Positions 33,464 to 42,357 of a stretch of DNA of 64,000 bases are shown here, one piece after another. How positions within the stretch are numbered: the first letter of the stretch is position 1; the number at the start of each line of letters is the position of its first letter. The stretch covers positions 1-64,000 of the forward strand of contig JASSUG010000001.1 in the NCBI GenBank assembly GCA_031963465.1, read 5' to 3'. Origin of the DNA: Mycoavidus cysteinexigens_B. GTDB lineage: Bacteria; Pseudomonadota; Gammaproteobacteria; Burkholderiales; Burkholderiaceae. The notes under the pieces are model-generated. The model searched no databases. It was given only the letters and a program-made list of their open reading frames with translations, and was not told the origin of the DNA. Position numbers and translations under genes: made by a program.

Positions 33464-34481
33464 ACCTGAGTTCGGGTTAAGGAAGTGCGGAGATAAGAGC
33501 AAAAAATGTGGGAGAAAATGAGGCGGGTGCTAAGTATTTCGAAGAGAATGTAAGTCTTGCAAACCGAACTCTCTAAGAAAGGCCAGAGCACCCATGGATC
33601 ATATTACCGAACTTTATTGTCTGATGGACGATTTTTGCAAAGAATTTGAGCCAGAGCTCAACAAAAAGTTGTTATCTAGCGGAAAACGCAAACGCTTGCG
33701 TGCTACAAACCTATCCTTAGCAGAATTGATGACGCTAGTCGTGCTTTTTCATCAGATTCGCTATCGACAATTCAAATCATTTTATCTGAATCATGTATGC
33801 CAGCATCTGCGCTCAGAGTTCCCGAGGTTACCCTCATACAATCGTTGCATTGAACTATTACCGCGCTGCAACCTTGCACTAGCTGCTCTGTTTGAAACCC
33901 TCAAAGGCCAATGCACAGGGATCTCTATTGTGGATTCCACGCCTATTGCAGTCTGTGACAATCTACGTATTAGCCGTCACCGTGTATTTGATGGCTTAGC
34001 CGCTCGAGGTAAAAGTTCCACAGGGTGGTTCTTTGGCTTCAAGCTGCATGCAGTGATTAATCACCAAGGTGAACTGCTTGGGCTGAGGTTAACGCCGGGT
34101 AATATCGATGACCGTAAGCCCGTACCTGATCTCGTGCACTCGTTGTTTGGCAAGCTTTATGCCGACAAAGGCTATATCTCAGGGAAACTGGCACAATCCT
34201 TGAGGGATCTTGGCGTTGAGCTTGTTACCAAGGTTCGACGCAACATGAAGCCTATTGTTCATTCCCCTTTTGATCAGGCTTTATTGCGCCTACGGTCGCT
34301 TGTTGAAACCGTCTTCGATGAATTGAAAAACCTATGCCAGGTCGAGCATACTCGCCATCGCTCTCCTATTAACTTTGCTGTTAATCTACTCAGCGGAATC
34401 ATCGCTTATTGCCTTATGCCCAATAAGCCTAAATTGCCTTTGCAGCGCTTCTACCAGGAATCGCTTAACCCGAACTGACGT
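33464..34481 (+). mobile_element. IS982-family insertion sequence with 7-bp target duplication
   Basis: The left end ACCTGAGTTCGGGTTAAG (33464-33481) matches the inverted right end CTTAACCCGAACTGACGT (34464-34481) at 16 of 18 positions. The element is 1018 bases, normal for IS982, and is flanked on both sides by TAGATTA (33457-33463 and 34482-34488), the target-site duplication. The transposase is intact, so the insertion looks recent and possibly active. Confidence 0.92.
33594..34478 (+). CDS. IS982-family DDE transposase
   Basis: A 294-residue transposase filling the element. The N-terminus carries the IS982 region LTLVVLFHQIRYRQFKSFY-like (near 45-65). The catalytic core has ISIVDSTPIAVC (first Asp), LYADKGYIS (second Asp) and RSLVETVFDELKN (Glu), giving a DDE triad. 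The stop codon lies within the right inverted repeat. No frame disruption is seen. Confidence 0.92.
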   Translation: MDHITELYCLMDDFCKEFEPELNKKLLSSGKRKRLRATNLSLAELMTLVVLFHQIRYRQFKSFYLNHVCQHLRSEFPRLPSYNRCIELLPRCNLALAALFETLKGQCTGISIVDSTPIAVCDNLRISRHRVFDGLAARGKSSTGWFFGFKLHAVINHQGELLGLRLTPGNIDDRKPVPDLVHSLFGKLYADKGYISGKLAQSLRDLGVELVTKVRRNMKPIVHSPFDQALLRLRSLVETVFDELKNLCQVEHTRHRSPINFAVNLLSGIIAYCLMPNKPKLPLQRFYQESLNPN

Positions 34482-34506
34482 TAGATTAGTCATTAATGAG
34501 GCTCAG

Positions 34507-35067
34507 ATGAGACGGCTTTCGATAACAAATGAAAAGGTTCGCGGCATACCGCGACGGCTACGTGCATTGAAGAGGTGGGCGGAAGATTTTTCTGGATGGT
34601 TTCCCGGTCCCGAGGAATTGGACGTGGCAGAGCGCTACTGGAATTGGAAGATTCCTGTTATACGCAATCTTGTGCAGGGACGCCATGTAAAAAAACAAAA
34701 CCAAATTGAGTGTGCGCAAAGATTGATCGACGCGGCAAGTCATTTGATGGCAGCAAAACCGGAAGAGGCGAAAGAATTCAGAGTGACGTGCTCCATTTGC
34801 TTGCCAGAAATGTTTTCTAGTGAGGTCTGTATTTACCTGCAAGAAGAGTATTTTCAGAGCCATACTACGGAAGGTTTTGAACCTGGTAATAGTTTGTTTT
34901 GGTCAAAAACTAGAAAAAAGATAAAAGAAAGAAGCATCGCGAAAGAATGGGGACTCATTTTGCCAGAAGGTTTCTCTGAAATTGGACTGGCGGTTGATTG
35001 CAAAGATAATTACGGTGAGTGGGCCGAGGAACATTGGTATTTTGGTGAGGTCCAACCCCGCGGCTAA
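34507..35067 (+). CDS. DUF3916-like protein
   Basis: A 186-residue soluble protein beginning MRRLSITNEKVRGIPRRLRA. The pattern KVRGIPRRL...W..DF, with KIPVIRNLVQGRH and later SICLPEMFSSEVCIY, resembles DUF3916, a family of unknown function; this match is from memory of the pattern only. GAGG at 34498-34501 lies five bases before the ATG at 34507. The IS982 element ends just 25 bases upstream, so the native promoter is likely replaced. No function is assigned. Confidence 0.6.
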   Translation: MRRLSITNEKVRGIPRRLRALKRWAEDFSGWFPGPEELDVAERYWNWKIPVIRNLVQGRHVKKQNQIECAQRLIDAASHLMAAKPEEAKEFRVTCSICLPEMFSSEVCIYLQEEYFQSHTTEGFEPGNSLFWSKTRKKIKERSIAKEWGLILPEGFSEIGLAVDCKDNYGEWAEEHWYFGEVQPRG

Positions 35068-35075
35068 CACATTAA

Positions 35076-36071
35076 TCAAATCCTATGAGCGGTGAGGGGA
35101 TGAGCACCCCAAATACGCATCGCGGTGGTTATGACTTGTGGGCTGAGATCAAACGCGCAACAATCAATAACCAAGCGCTTATCTATTGCACGCAACCAAG
35201 TTAATTGTCGTTTACAAAGCTGGCGCGTAGCGACTATCCCCTGTTCGTGCATAGTGGCCTGGCTGATTTTACCTTCCAGGTATGCCCAGATCTGACGATA
35301 GCCTACGCAGCGCAAGGCGGGTAAATCTGGATGCAAGTCGCCACGAGCCCGTAAGCGTGTCACTTCAGTCACAAAGCCAGCTTCAAGCATGGCATCAAAT
35401 CGTGCCGCAATCCGTTTATGTAATACGCTCCGGTCAGAGGGTTCAAGGGCAATTGGCGCATAATCATAAAGCGACGGTGCCTGGTTTTGAGCAGCCAGTA
35501 ACTGAGACATTGGCTGCCCACTGAGGGTCCATACTTCGAGTGCGCGTTGAATGCGTTGAGCGTCATTCGGCGCAAGCTTTGCGGCGAGCGCAGGATCACA
35601 AGTGGCAAGGCGCGCATGTAAGGCCGGCCAGCCATCACGGGCAGCTTCTTGGTCAAGCCTTGCACGCACTTGAGGGTCAGCCGCTGGCAAGGTGGCGAGT
35701 CCTTCGGTAAGGGCCTTGTAATACAGCATGGTCCCGCCAACTAATAATGGGATGGCTCCACGCCCGTAAATTTCGCCAATTAAGCGTTGCGCATCCGCCC
35801 TGAAACAGGCTGCAGAATAGGTCTGAGCCGGGTCGAGAATATCCACCAGATGGTGTGTGACAAGGGCGCGCTCGGCTAGAGTAGGTTTAGCTGTGCCAAT
35901 ATCTAGCTCGCGATAGACTAAAGCCGAGTCGACACTGATGATTTCAATCGGTGCGTGTTTGGCTAGGGCGAGCGCTGCCGCAGTTTTGCCGGAGGCAGTC
36001 GGGCCGAGGAGGCAGACTACCGGCGGGGATGAGGGCTCAGCTTGGGCTTGGCGCGTAGCGGTTGAGTTCAT
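35076..36071 (-). CDS. miaA: tRNA dimethylallyltransferase
   Basis: A 331-residue MiaA. The P-loop LGPTASGKTAAALAL, IISVDSALVYRELDIGTAKPT, the PLLVGGTMLYYKAL segment and LRCVGYRQIWAYLEG are diagnostic. It transfers dimethylallyl to A37 of tRNAs reading UNN codons. The start overlaps the mutL stop by four bases, the usual mutL-miaA coupling. Confidence 0.95.
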   Translation of the reverse strand: MNSTATRQAQAEPSSPPVVCLLGPTASGKTAAALALAKHAPIEIISVDSALVYRELDIGTAKPTLAERALVTHHLVDILDPAQTYSAACFRADAQRLIGEIYGRGAIPLLVGGTMLYYKALTEGLATLPAADPQVRARLDQEAARDGWPALHARLATCDPALAAKLAPNDAQRIQRALEVWTLSGQPMSQLLAAQNQAPSLYDYAPIALEPSDRSVLHKRIAARFDAMLEAGFVTEVTRLRARGDLHPDLPALRCVGYRQIWAYLEGKISQATMHEQGIVATRQLCKRQLTWLRAIDKRLVIDCCAFDLSPQVITTAMRIWGAHPLTAHRI

Positions 36072-38023
36072 TGCCCGCGCATAAAGAGCCGATCGAGATC
36101 GGCTAGAGAGAGTTGATACCAGGTGGGCCGCCCGTGATTACATTGATTGGCGCGCTCGGTGGTTTCCATTTGGCGCAGTAAGCCATTCATTTCATCAAGC
36201 GTTAAGCGTTGGTTTGCCCGCACAGCGTGGTGGCAGGCCATCGTGCCGAGTAGTTCGTTTTGATGCTCAAGCAGCACTTGTGAGCCACCGTAAATCTGCA
36301 GATCATGCAGCACTGCTCGCGCGAGCGCCGATAAATCAGCCTTTTTCAGAAGCGCGGGGACAGCCCGAATAGCAAGCGTGGTCGGGGATTGGATGGCGAT
36401 ATCAAAACCAAGCGCTAAAAGCGTAGCTTGATTTTCTTCGACGGCGCCAATTTCAATCTCGCTAGCCGGTATAGACAATGGGATTAAGAGCGGCTGCACG
36501 GCAATCGAATGTTCCGCCAGCGCGGTTTTGAACTGCTCATAGACCACTCTTTCATGAGCCGCATGCATATCAACCAAGACTAGGCCACGTTTATTTTGTG
36601 CCAGGATGTAAATAGTGTGCAGTTGACCGACCGCAAAGCCAAGCGGGTGATCTTCTGCGTCATCCGCTGTTGCAGGTAATGCTGCCGTAGGCGGCACGTG
36701 TGCGCTCACTGGCTCAGCGGACTCGGTTAGAGGTGCTGCGTTTAAATCGGCAGCGGCATGGTTTGAATCTGGATCTGCCAAAGGAGCGGGCGTCGCCGCC
36801 GCGTGCTTTTCGTCGCCGGTCGCATCGGGGTTGGTTTCACGCCGACCAAATAGCGCATCATAGACAGCAAAAGGTTGTTCAACCTTGGTTTGCATTGGCA
36901 ATGTGCCTTGTCGCATGCGTGCTTGCGGTGGCCAGCGTGTATTTGCCTCAAGCTCGCTTGACGTAGTTAAGCCGCTAAGGGGCGTAAGATGCGCGGAGTG
37001 ACCGCCCGCGGTGGTGGGTTGGGAAATGCCTGCGTGCTGTGCGAGTGTGCGCTGCACCGCATGAAAGACAAATTGATGAATCGCGCGCGAGTCACGGAAC
37101 CGGACTTCGATTTTAGAGGGGTGTACATTGACATCGACGCTTTCCGGTGGGACCTCAAGCAGCAATACATAGGCTGGATGGCGCTCTCCATGTAGTACAT
37201 CTTCATAGGCAGCGCGCACGGCGTGCGTGAGCAGTTTGTCACGAACAAAGCGGCCATTGACGAAAAAATATTGCTGATCAGCTCGCCCACGGCTGGCCGT
37301 AGGTAACCCAACAAAACCGCTCAAAGCCACCGGACCCGCTTGTTCTTCAAGCGGCAAATGGGCGAGTGAAAAAGCCTCCCCCAGGATTTTGCTGACCCGC
37401 AGAGTTGCGTCCCCTGCATTCCAATGCTCGACAGCGCGGCCATTATGGTGCACTGAAATAGCGATTTCTGGCCGCGCCAACGCTGCCCGGCGGATAACAT
37501 CTAAGCAATGACCAAACTCGGTTTGCTCGCTTTTTAAAAATTTGCGGCGGGCCGGCGTATTAAAGTACAACTCGCGCACCTCAATTGAGGTACCCACCCC
37601 GCCGGCGGCTGGAGCTAGTGCGCCGGTCTCCCCATCAATTGAAGTCGCATGTGGCGCGTCAGCGGTACGGCTGGTGAGCAACACCTGCGCCACCGATGCG
37701 ATCGAAGCTAAGGCCTCACCGCGAAAACCTAGGGTGCAAACGGCCTCGAGCTCTGCCAACGAGTGAATCTTACTGGTGGCATGGCGCATTAACGCAAGCG
37801 GCAGTTCGTCAGGCGTGATACCGCTGCCATCATCCACAATCGCAATACGCTTTACGCCGCCAGCTTCAAGTGTAATGCGCAGTGAGCGAGCACCGGCATC
37901 AAATGCATTTTCAATCAGCTCTTTGACCACTGATGCGGGCCGCTCAACCACTTCGCCTGCTGCAATTTGGCTGATTAACTGATCGGGTAGGGGTTGGATA
38001 GAGCGTGGGTGGTTTGTCGTCAT
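36068..38023 (-). CDS. mutL: DNA mismatch repair protein MutL (endonuclease type)
   Basis: A 651-residue MutL. N-terminal GHKL ATPase: LISQIAAGEVVERPASVVKE, ENAFDAGARSL, AIVDDGSGI and LGFRGEALASIASV. A proline/alanine-rich linker (about 330-450) leads to the C-terminal dimerisation domain, which retains DMHAAHERVVYE, ACHHAVRA and CNHGRPT, the metal-binding motifs of nicking MutL homologues. It should therefore be an endonuclease, as expected in bacteria without MutH. Transcribed leftward into miaA. Confidence 0.95.
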   Translation of the reverse strand: MTTNHPRSIQPLPDQLISQIAAGEVVERPASVVKELIENAFDAGARSLRITLEAGGVKRIAIVDDGSGITPDELPLALMRHATSKIHSLAELEAVCTLGFRGEALASIASVAQVLLTSRTADAPHATSIDGETGALAPAAGGVGTSIEVRELYFNTPARRKFLKSEQTEFGHCLDVIRRAALARPEIAISVHHNGRAVEHWNAGDATLRVSKILGEAFSLAHLPLEEQAGPVALSGFVGLPTASRGRADQQYFFVNGRFVRDKLLTHAVRAAYEDVLHGERHPAYVLLLEVPPESVDVNVHPSKIEVRFRDSRAIHQFVFHAVQRTLAQHAGISQPTTAGGHSAHLTPLSGLTTSSELEANTRWPPQARMRQGTLPMQTKVEQPFAVYDALFGRRETNPDATGDEKHAAATPAPLADPDSNHAAADLNAAPLTESAEPVSAHVPPTAALPATADDAEDHPLGFAVGQLHTIYILAQNKRGLVLVDMHAAHERVVYEQFKTALAEHSIAVQPLLIPLSIPASEIEIGAVEENQATLLALGFDIAIQSPTTLAIRAVPALLKKADLSALARAVLHDLQIYGGSQVLLEHQNELLGTMACHHAVRANQRLTLDEMNGLLRQMETTERANQCNHGRPTWYQLSLADLDRLFMRGQ

Positions 38024-38248
38024 AAGAATGGTGCGGCGAAGATGTTGAATAATTGAATTATAAATTGTCTGCGCTTGTAGGGGCTAAATAGAAGCGTATG
38101 TAAAAATCAGAAAAAATCTATGCGCTGCGCCAGCAGAGTAGTCAGAAAGTAAAGAGCCCGGGTTTTCTGATCGTGAGGGCAGAGTGAGTCACATTATCTC
38201 GCTTTAACTCCGGTATGATTGCTTATTTTAGGACGTCAGGAGAAATAG
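38024..38248. other. Divergent promoter region of mutL and dedA
   Basis: About 225 bases between the divergent starts. It has an AT-rich centre but no hairpin or repeat that I would name. AGGAG at about 38239-38243 is the ribosome binding site for the TTG-initiated dedA gene. Confidence 0.35.
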
Positions 38249-38890
38249 TTGGAAACCCTGTTGCATTTTGCCGGAATGTTGCTCCATATCGATCGTTTTT
38301 TGGGAATTTTTATCCAGCAATACGGTACATGGATCTATGTTGTGCTGTTTTTGATTGTGTTTTGCGAAACCGGGTTGGTGGTTTTTCCGTTTTTGCCAGG
38401 TGATTCTTTGCTTTTTGTCGGTGGCGCATTTTGCGCGATGGGTGCAATGTCGCTGCCGGTTTTAATTGCGTTGTTGTTGCTTGCCGCCATACTGGGCAAC
38501 ACGCTGAATTACCGGATCGGTCGTTATCTCGGACCCAAGGTATTTGAGTCGGACCGGCGTTGGCTCGATCGCGCGGCGCTGCTGAAAACTCAGCGTTTCT
38601 ACGAACGGCATGGTGGTAAGACCATTGTCTTGGCGCGTTTTCTTCCCATTGCGCGGACCTTTGCGCCGTTTGTGGCGGGTATCTCTGAAATGCGTGCCGC
38701 CCGCTTTCAATGGTTCAATATATCAGGTGCGTTGCTATGGGTATTAAGCCTTGTACTGGCCGGTTACTTCTTTGGTAATTTGCCATTTGTTAAGCAATAC
38801 TTGAATGTGATTGTGTTGGTGGGTGTGGCGACAGCAGCGGTGCCGGTGTTAGTCGGCGGGCTTTGGCAATGGGCGCGGCGCAAATTTTGA
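38249..38890 (+). CDS. dedA: DedA-family membrane protein
   Basis: A 213-residue SNARE-associated/DedA protein. Diagnostic stretches are FCETGLVVFPFLPGDSLLFV and FYERHGGKTIVLARFLPIAR followed by TFAPFVAGISEM. Members are inner-membrane proteins involved in lipid carrier recycling and membrane homeostasis. Start is TTG at 38249, preceded by AGGAG with about six-base spacing; the frame upstream has no better start. Convergent with amiC, with only a five-base gap. Confidence 0.9.
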   Translation: METLLHFAGMLLHIDRFLGIFIQQYGTWIYVVLFLIVFCETGLVVFPFLPGDSLLFVGGAFCAMGAMSLPVLIALLLLAAILGNTLNYRIGRYLGPKVFESDRRWLDRAALLKTQRFYERHGGKTIVLARFLPIARTFAPFVAGISEMRAARFQWFNISGALLWVLSLVLAGYFFGNLPFVKQYLNVIVLVGVATAAVPVLVGGLWQWARRKF

Positions 38891-38895
38891 GGCGC

Positions 38896-40377
38896 TTACA
38901 GCATCCTGCTTTTGGCGAGTGGCGGATTGGCTGCAAAATAACGCTTAATGCCGCTTAAAATCGCGTTTGCCATTTGCTCGCGATAGGCGGGGCTATTCAG
39001 TTTAGCCTCTTCTTCCGGGTTACTGATAAAAGCGGTTTCCACCAGCACTGACGGGATATCTGGCGCTTTTAATACGGCAAAGCTGGCTTGTTCGACAGCA
39101 CGCTTATGGAGTTTGTTAATCCGTCCGATTTCATTCAGCACATAATTGCCATAGCGCATGCTGTCGTTAATTTGTGCCGTGGTCGACATATCCAGCAGCG
39201 CGTGCGAGATCGTTTTATCTTGTGTTTTAAGATTAACGCCGCCGATCAAATCGGAGGCGTTTTCTTTATTGGCGATCCATTTTGCAGTGGTGCTTGAGGC
39301 GCCATGATTGGACAGCGCAAAGACAGATGACCCGTGTGCCTTTGGGGTGATGAAGGCATCTGCGTGAATTGAGATAAATAAATCTGCTTCAACCCGGCGC
39401 GCTTTTTGTACACGGACATGCAGAGGCACAAAATGATCATCGTCCCGTGTCATCATCGCGCGCATATTCGGCAAGGCATCAATTTTTGTCCGTAGCCGGC
39501 GTGCAATATCGAGTACTACATTTTTTTCGTAAGTGCCTTTTTTGCCGATCGCGCCAGGATCTTCGCCACCATGACCCGGGTCAATGGCAATCGTCAGCAG
39601 GCGCACGGTGTGCGCTTTAGCCGGCGCGGGTTTACTTAGGCCGTATGGAGCATCGCCGGCATGCCCGGACGGCGCTCGCGCTGTCGTACTGGCGGCGTCC
39701 GATGGTTTGGTTTGCGCGCGCTGATCTAAAGCCTCCGCGGGAGCGGAGTCGGCTTGTGCAAAGCGCTCAAAAAAAGCGTCGCTTGGATCGATGATAGAGG
39801 GGGGCTGCGGTCCGCTGAGTGCTGGTGGGGTATTGTGTGCGCTCACCATGGCCTTGGCTTCGGTCTTAGCCAGTAAATCAAGCAGTGGATCGGGGGCGAC
39901 GGCGGGATATAAATCGAACACCAGCCGATGGCGATAGGTGCTAATCGGCGGTAGGGTGAATACTTGGGGCTTAGCAGCGTCTTTCAGATCCAGCACCAGC
40001 CGCACAACATTGGGGGCAAATTGACCGACGCGGACCTGTTGAATTTGCGGATCATTAGGCGTAATTTTTGCAACTAAAGCTTTTAGGGTTGCATCCAGTT
40101 CAAGGCCCTTGAAATCAACCACAATCCGGTCGGGCTCTTTTAACAGATGAGAAGTGTAAGTAAGCGGTTGATCAGACTCAATGGTTAAACGAGTGTAATC
40201 TCGCGCAGGCCAGACGCGGACCGCAAGAATGGATGCTGCTCGCGCATATTTTGGTAATAGGCCTAGGACTAACACAGAAGCGCCTGCACGCAGGAACTGC
40301 CGCCGTCGCCAAATAGGGGGTGTGGCGGCAGTGGCTTCGAGTGAACGAAAAGGTTTGATTAACATCGAGCGAGGCAT
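38896..40377 (-). CDS. amiC: N-acetylmuramoyl-L-alanine amidase (AMIN plus Amidase_3)
   Basis: A 493-residue periplasmic amidase. The N-terminus has a twin-arginine-type signal (RRRQFLRAGASVLVLGLLP). An AMIN domain follows (AVRVWPARDYTRLTIESDQP), then a low-complexity linker, then the zinc amidase with IAIDPGHGGEDPGA, LFISIHADAF and VLVETAFISNPEEE. It cleaves the amide between MurNAc and L-Ala to split the septum. The gene start overlaps the 3' end of tsaE by 19 bases, as in many proteobacteria. Confidence 0.94.
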   Translation of the reverse strand: MPRSMLIKPFRSLEATAATPPIWRRRQFLRAGASVLVLGLLPKYARAASILAVRVWPARDYTRLTIESDQPLTYTSHLLKEPDRIVVDFKGLELDATLKALVAKITPNDPQIQQVRVGQFAPNVVRLVLDLKDAAKPQVFTLPPISTYRHRLVFDLYPAVAPDPLLDLLAKTEAKAMVSAHNTPPALSGPQPPSIIDPSDAFFERFAQADSAPAEALDQRAQTKPSDAASTTARAPSGHAGDAPYGLSKPAPAKAHTVRLLTIAIDPGHGGEDPGAIGKKGTYEKNVVLDIARRLRTKIDALPNMRAMMTRDDDHFVPLHVRVQKARRVEADLFISIHADAFITPKAHGSSVFALSNHGASSTTAKWIANKENASDLIGGVNLKTQDKTISHALLDMSTTAQINDSMRYGNYVLNEIGRINKLHKRAVEQASFAVLKAPDIPSVLVETAFISNPEEEAKLNSPAYREQMANAILSGIKRYFAANPPLAKSRML

Positions 40378-40919
40378 TCTTGTCCAGTTTGGCTAAAAGC
40401 GCGTACCAGCAGGCGCCGCCCAGCGCCGGCGAGGTCCAGGGTACACTCAAGGTCGGGCATACCCAGTAAACTTCCCGCTTGTTGCGGCCATTCGATTAGA
40501 TAAAGCGCGCGCAGATTGAAATATTCCCGAAACCCTGCATCAACCCATTCGGTCGGGTCGGTAAAACGGTAGAGATCAAAATGGACAATATTAAGCGGTA
40601 AATTAAAACCTGATTTAAGTGTGTGAGTTGCACCCGACATTAGTTTGGCAACTTCAAGCGTGTAAGGTTCAACTAGCGTGTAAGTTGGGCTGCGCACTCG
40701 GCCAGTATAACCAAGTGCGCGCAAGGTAGCACGCACGAGCGCGGTTTTGCCCATGCCGAGCTCGCCATTGAGGTGTACCTGTAGCCCTGGGAACTCTGTG
40801 GTGTACAGTGTCATCAGCGCGTGCGCGAAACTTTTGCCAAATCTCTCCGTGGCGGCCTCATCGGGCAGCTCAAATAGGCGCTCAAGCAAAGGTTCAGTTT
40901 TAACTGAGGTAGCACGCAT
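40359..40919 (-). CDS. tsaE: tRNA threonylcarbamoyladenosine biosynthesis ATPase TsaE
   Basis: A 186-residue P-loop protein, longer than the usual 150 or so. The P-loop region GELGMGKTALVRATLRALG, VRSPTYTLVEPY and the IEWPQQAGSLL segment are diagnostic. A stretch of about 25 residues (EVAKLMSGATHTLKSGFNLP) is inserted before the NIVHFDLYR motif, compared with the common form. TsaE supports t6A37 synthesis with TsaB and TsaD. Overlaps amiC; divergent from queG with 15 bases between start codons. Confidence 0.93.
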   Translation of the reverse strand: MRATSVKTEPLLERLFELPDEAATERFGKSFAHALMTLYTTEFPGLQVHLNGELGMGKTALVRATLRALGYTGRVRSPTYTLVEPYTLEVAKLMSGATHTLKSGFNLPLNIVHFDLYRFTDPTEWVDAGFREYFNLRALYLIEWPQQAGSLLGMPDLECTLDLAGAGRRLLVRAFSQTGQECLARC

Positions 40920-40934
40920 AGATAAAATTTTCAG

Positions 40935-42230
40935 ATGAATGCAAATTTAGATAATTTACCAGACAAAACCAATCAGGTCGCCGCCGCCATCAGCACCCAC
41001 TTCGGAACCGGCGCGCTTACTGAGCTTACGCAACGCATCAGAGTCTGGGCGCGTGAGTTGGGCTTTAACGGCTTGGGTATTACTGATACCGATTTATCCG
41101 CAGCTGAGCCGGGTTTTTTAGCCTGGTTGGCAGCCGGTTTTCACGGCGAAATGGATTATATGGCGAAACATCCCTCTCGGCGTATACAACCCGCTGAGTT
41201 GGTCGCCGGTACGGTGCGCGTGATTTCTGTGCGCATGCCTTATTTGCCAGCGCAGGCTGGGCTAAATCATCAACCGGAGTTAGCACACCAACCACCGACC
41301 GACAAAAGCCTGGCAAGTTCTACAGCCGGGCCGAGTCCAGTACAGGCGGACTGGCGCGTGACCGAACATGCCCGGCTGGCCGATCCTACACAGGCGGTTA
41401 TTTCGATCTATGCACGTGGCCGAGATTATCATAAAGTGCTGCGGAAACGGCTGCAAAAGCTAACGGATCGGATTATGGCTGAAATTGGCCCCTTTGGTTA
41501 CCGAGTATTTACGGATTCTGCGCCGGTATTTGAGGTCGCACTGGCGCAAAAAGCGGGCCTCGGCTGGCGTGGTAAGCATACTTTATTATTACATCGCGAT
41601 GAGGGGTCACTGTTTTTTCTGGGCGAAATTTATATCGATTTGCCCCTGCCGGTTGACCTGCCGCCATCATTGGAGCCGCCGAGCATAGCAGATTCAAGCA
41701 ACGATCAATCCACTGGGAATGGTGCGTATTGTGGTCGTTGTACGCGGTGCATTGATGTCTGTCCAACGGGTGCAATTGTTGCGCCTTATCGGCTTGATGC
41801 GCGCCTTTGTATTTCTTATCTGACGATTGAACTAAAAGGCAGTATTCCAGAACCTCTACGGCCCTTATTGGGTAATCGCGTGTATGGCTGCGATGACTGC
41901 CAATTAGTTTGCCCCTGGAATAAATTTGCTAGCCCAAGCAGCGTGGGCGATTTTGAGGTGCGCAATCAATTAGACCAGGCGTCATTAATTGAACTTTTTA
42001 ACTGGAGTGAGTCTGAATTTGAGATGCGGCTTGCCGGCAGTGCCATTCGCAGAATTGGGCATCAACGTTGGCTACGCAATCTGGCTGTGGGTTTGGGCAA
42101 TGCCCGGCGTGCGGCGCAGGCGGCAGGCCGTCAGCTGGAGCATAGGCAATTGACGGAGGCGCTGCAACAGCGTGTGCAGGATTCGTCGGCTTTGGTGCGC
42201 GAGCATGTGCAGTGGGCGTTAGGCCAATGA
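40935..42230 (+). CDS. queG: Epoxyqueuosine reductase
   Basis: A 431-residue QueG, the cobalamin- and [4Fe-4S]-dependent enzyme that converts epoxyqueuosine to queuosine in tRNA. The ferredoxin-like clusters are CGRCTRCIDVCPTGAI and CDDCQLVCPWNKF; GLGWRGKHTLLLHRDEGS and ARLCISYLTIELKG-type segments are typical. About 40 extra residues, rich in Pro/Ser (around 115-155), lengthen it relative to usual homologues. The short space to tsaE means overlapping promoters. The NRPS island begins just beyond its stop. Confidence 0.93.
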   Translation: MNANLDNLPDKTNQVAAAISTHFGTGALTELTQRIRVWARELGFNGLGITDTDLSAAEPGFLAWLAAGFHGEMDYMAKHPSRRIQPAELVAGTVRVISVRMPYLPAQAGLNHQPELAHQPPTDKSLASSTAGPSPVQADWRVTEHARLADPTQAVISIYARGRDYHKVLRKRLQKLTDRIMAEIGPFGYRVFTDSAPVFEVALAQKAGLGWRGKHTLLLHRDEGSLFFLGEIYIDLPLPVDLPPSLEPPSIADSSNDQSTGNGAYCGRCTRCIDVCPTGAIVAPYRLDARLCISYLTIELKGSIPEPLRPLLGNRVYGCDDCQLVCPWNKFASPSSVGDFEVRNQLDQASLIELFNWSESEFEMRLAGSAIRRIGHQRWLRNLAVGLGNARRAAQAAGRQLEHRQLTEALQQRVQDSSALVREHVQWALGQ

Positions 42231-42357
42231 AAAAGGGCTAAAAAAGCTTGTTGAAGCATATCAGCGTTTGATTTCTGTACCTTCAAGAAGGTCCGGGGGG
42301 CAACACGCGGCGTGCGACGCCCGCGCACCGAGAACTGCCCGGCGCGCGTGACGTGGC

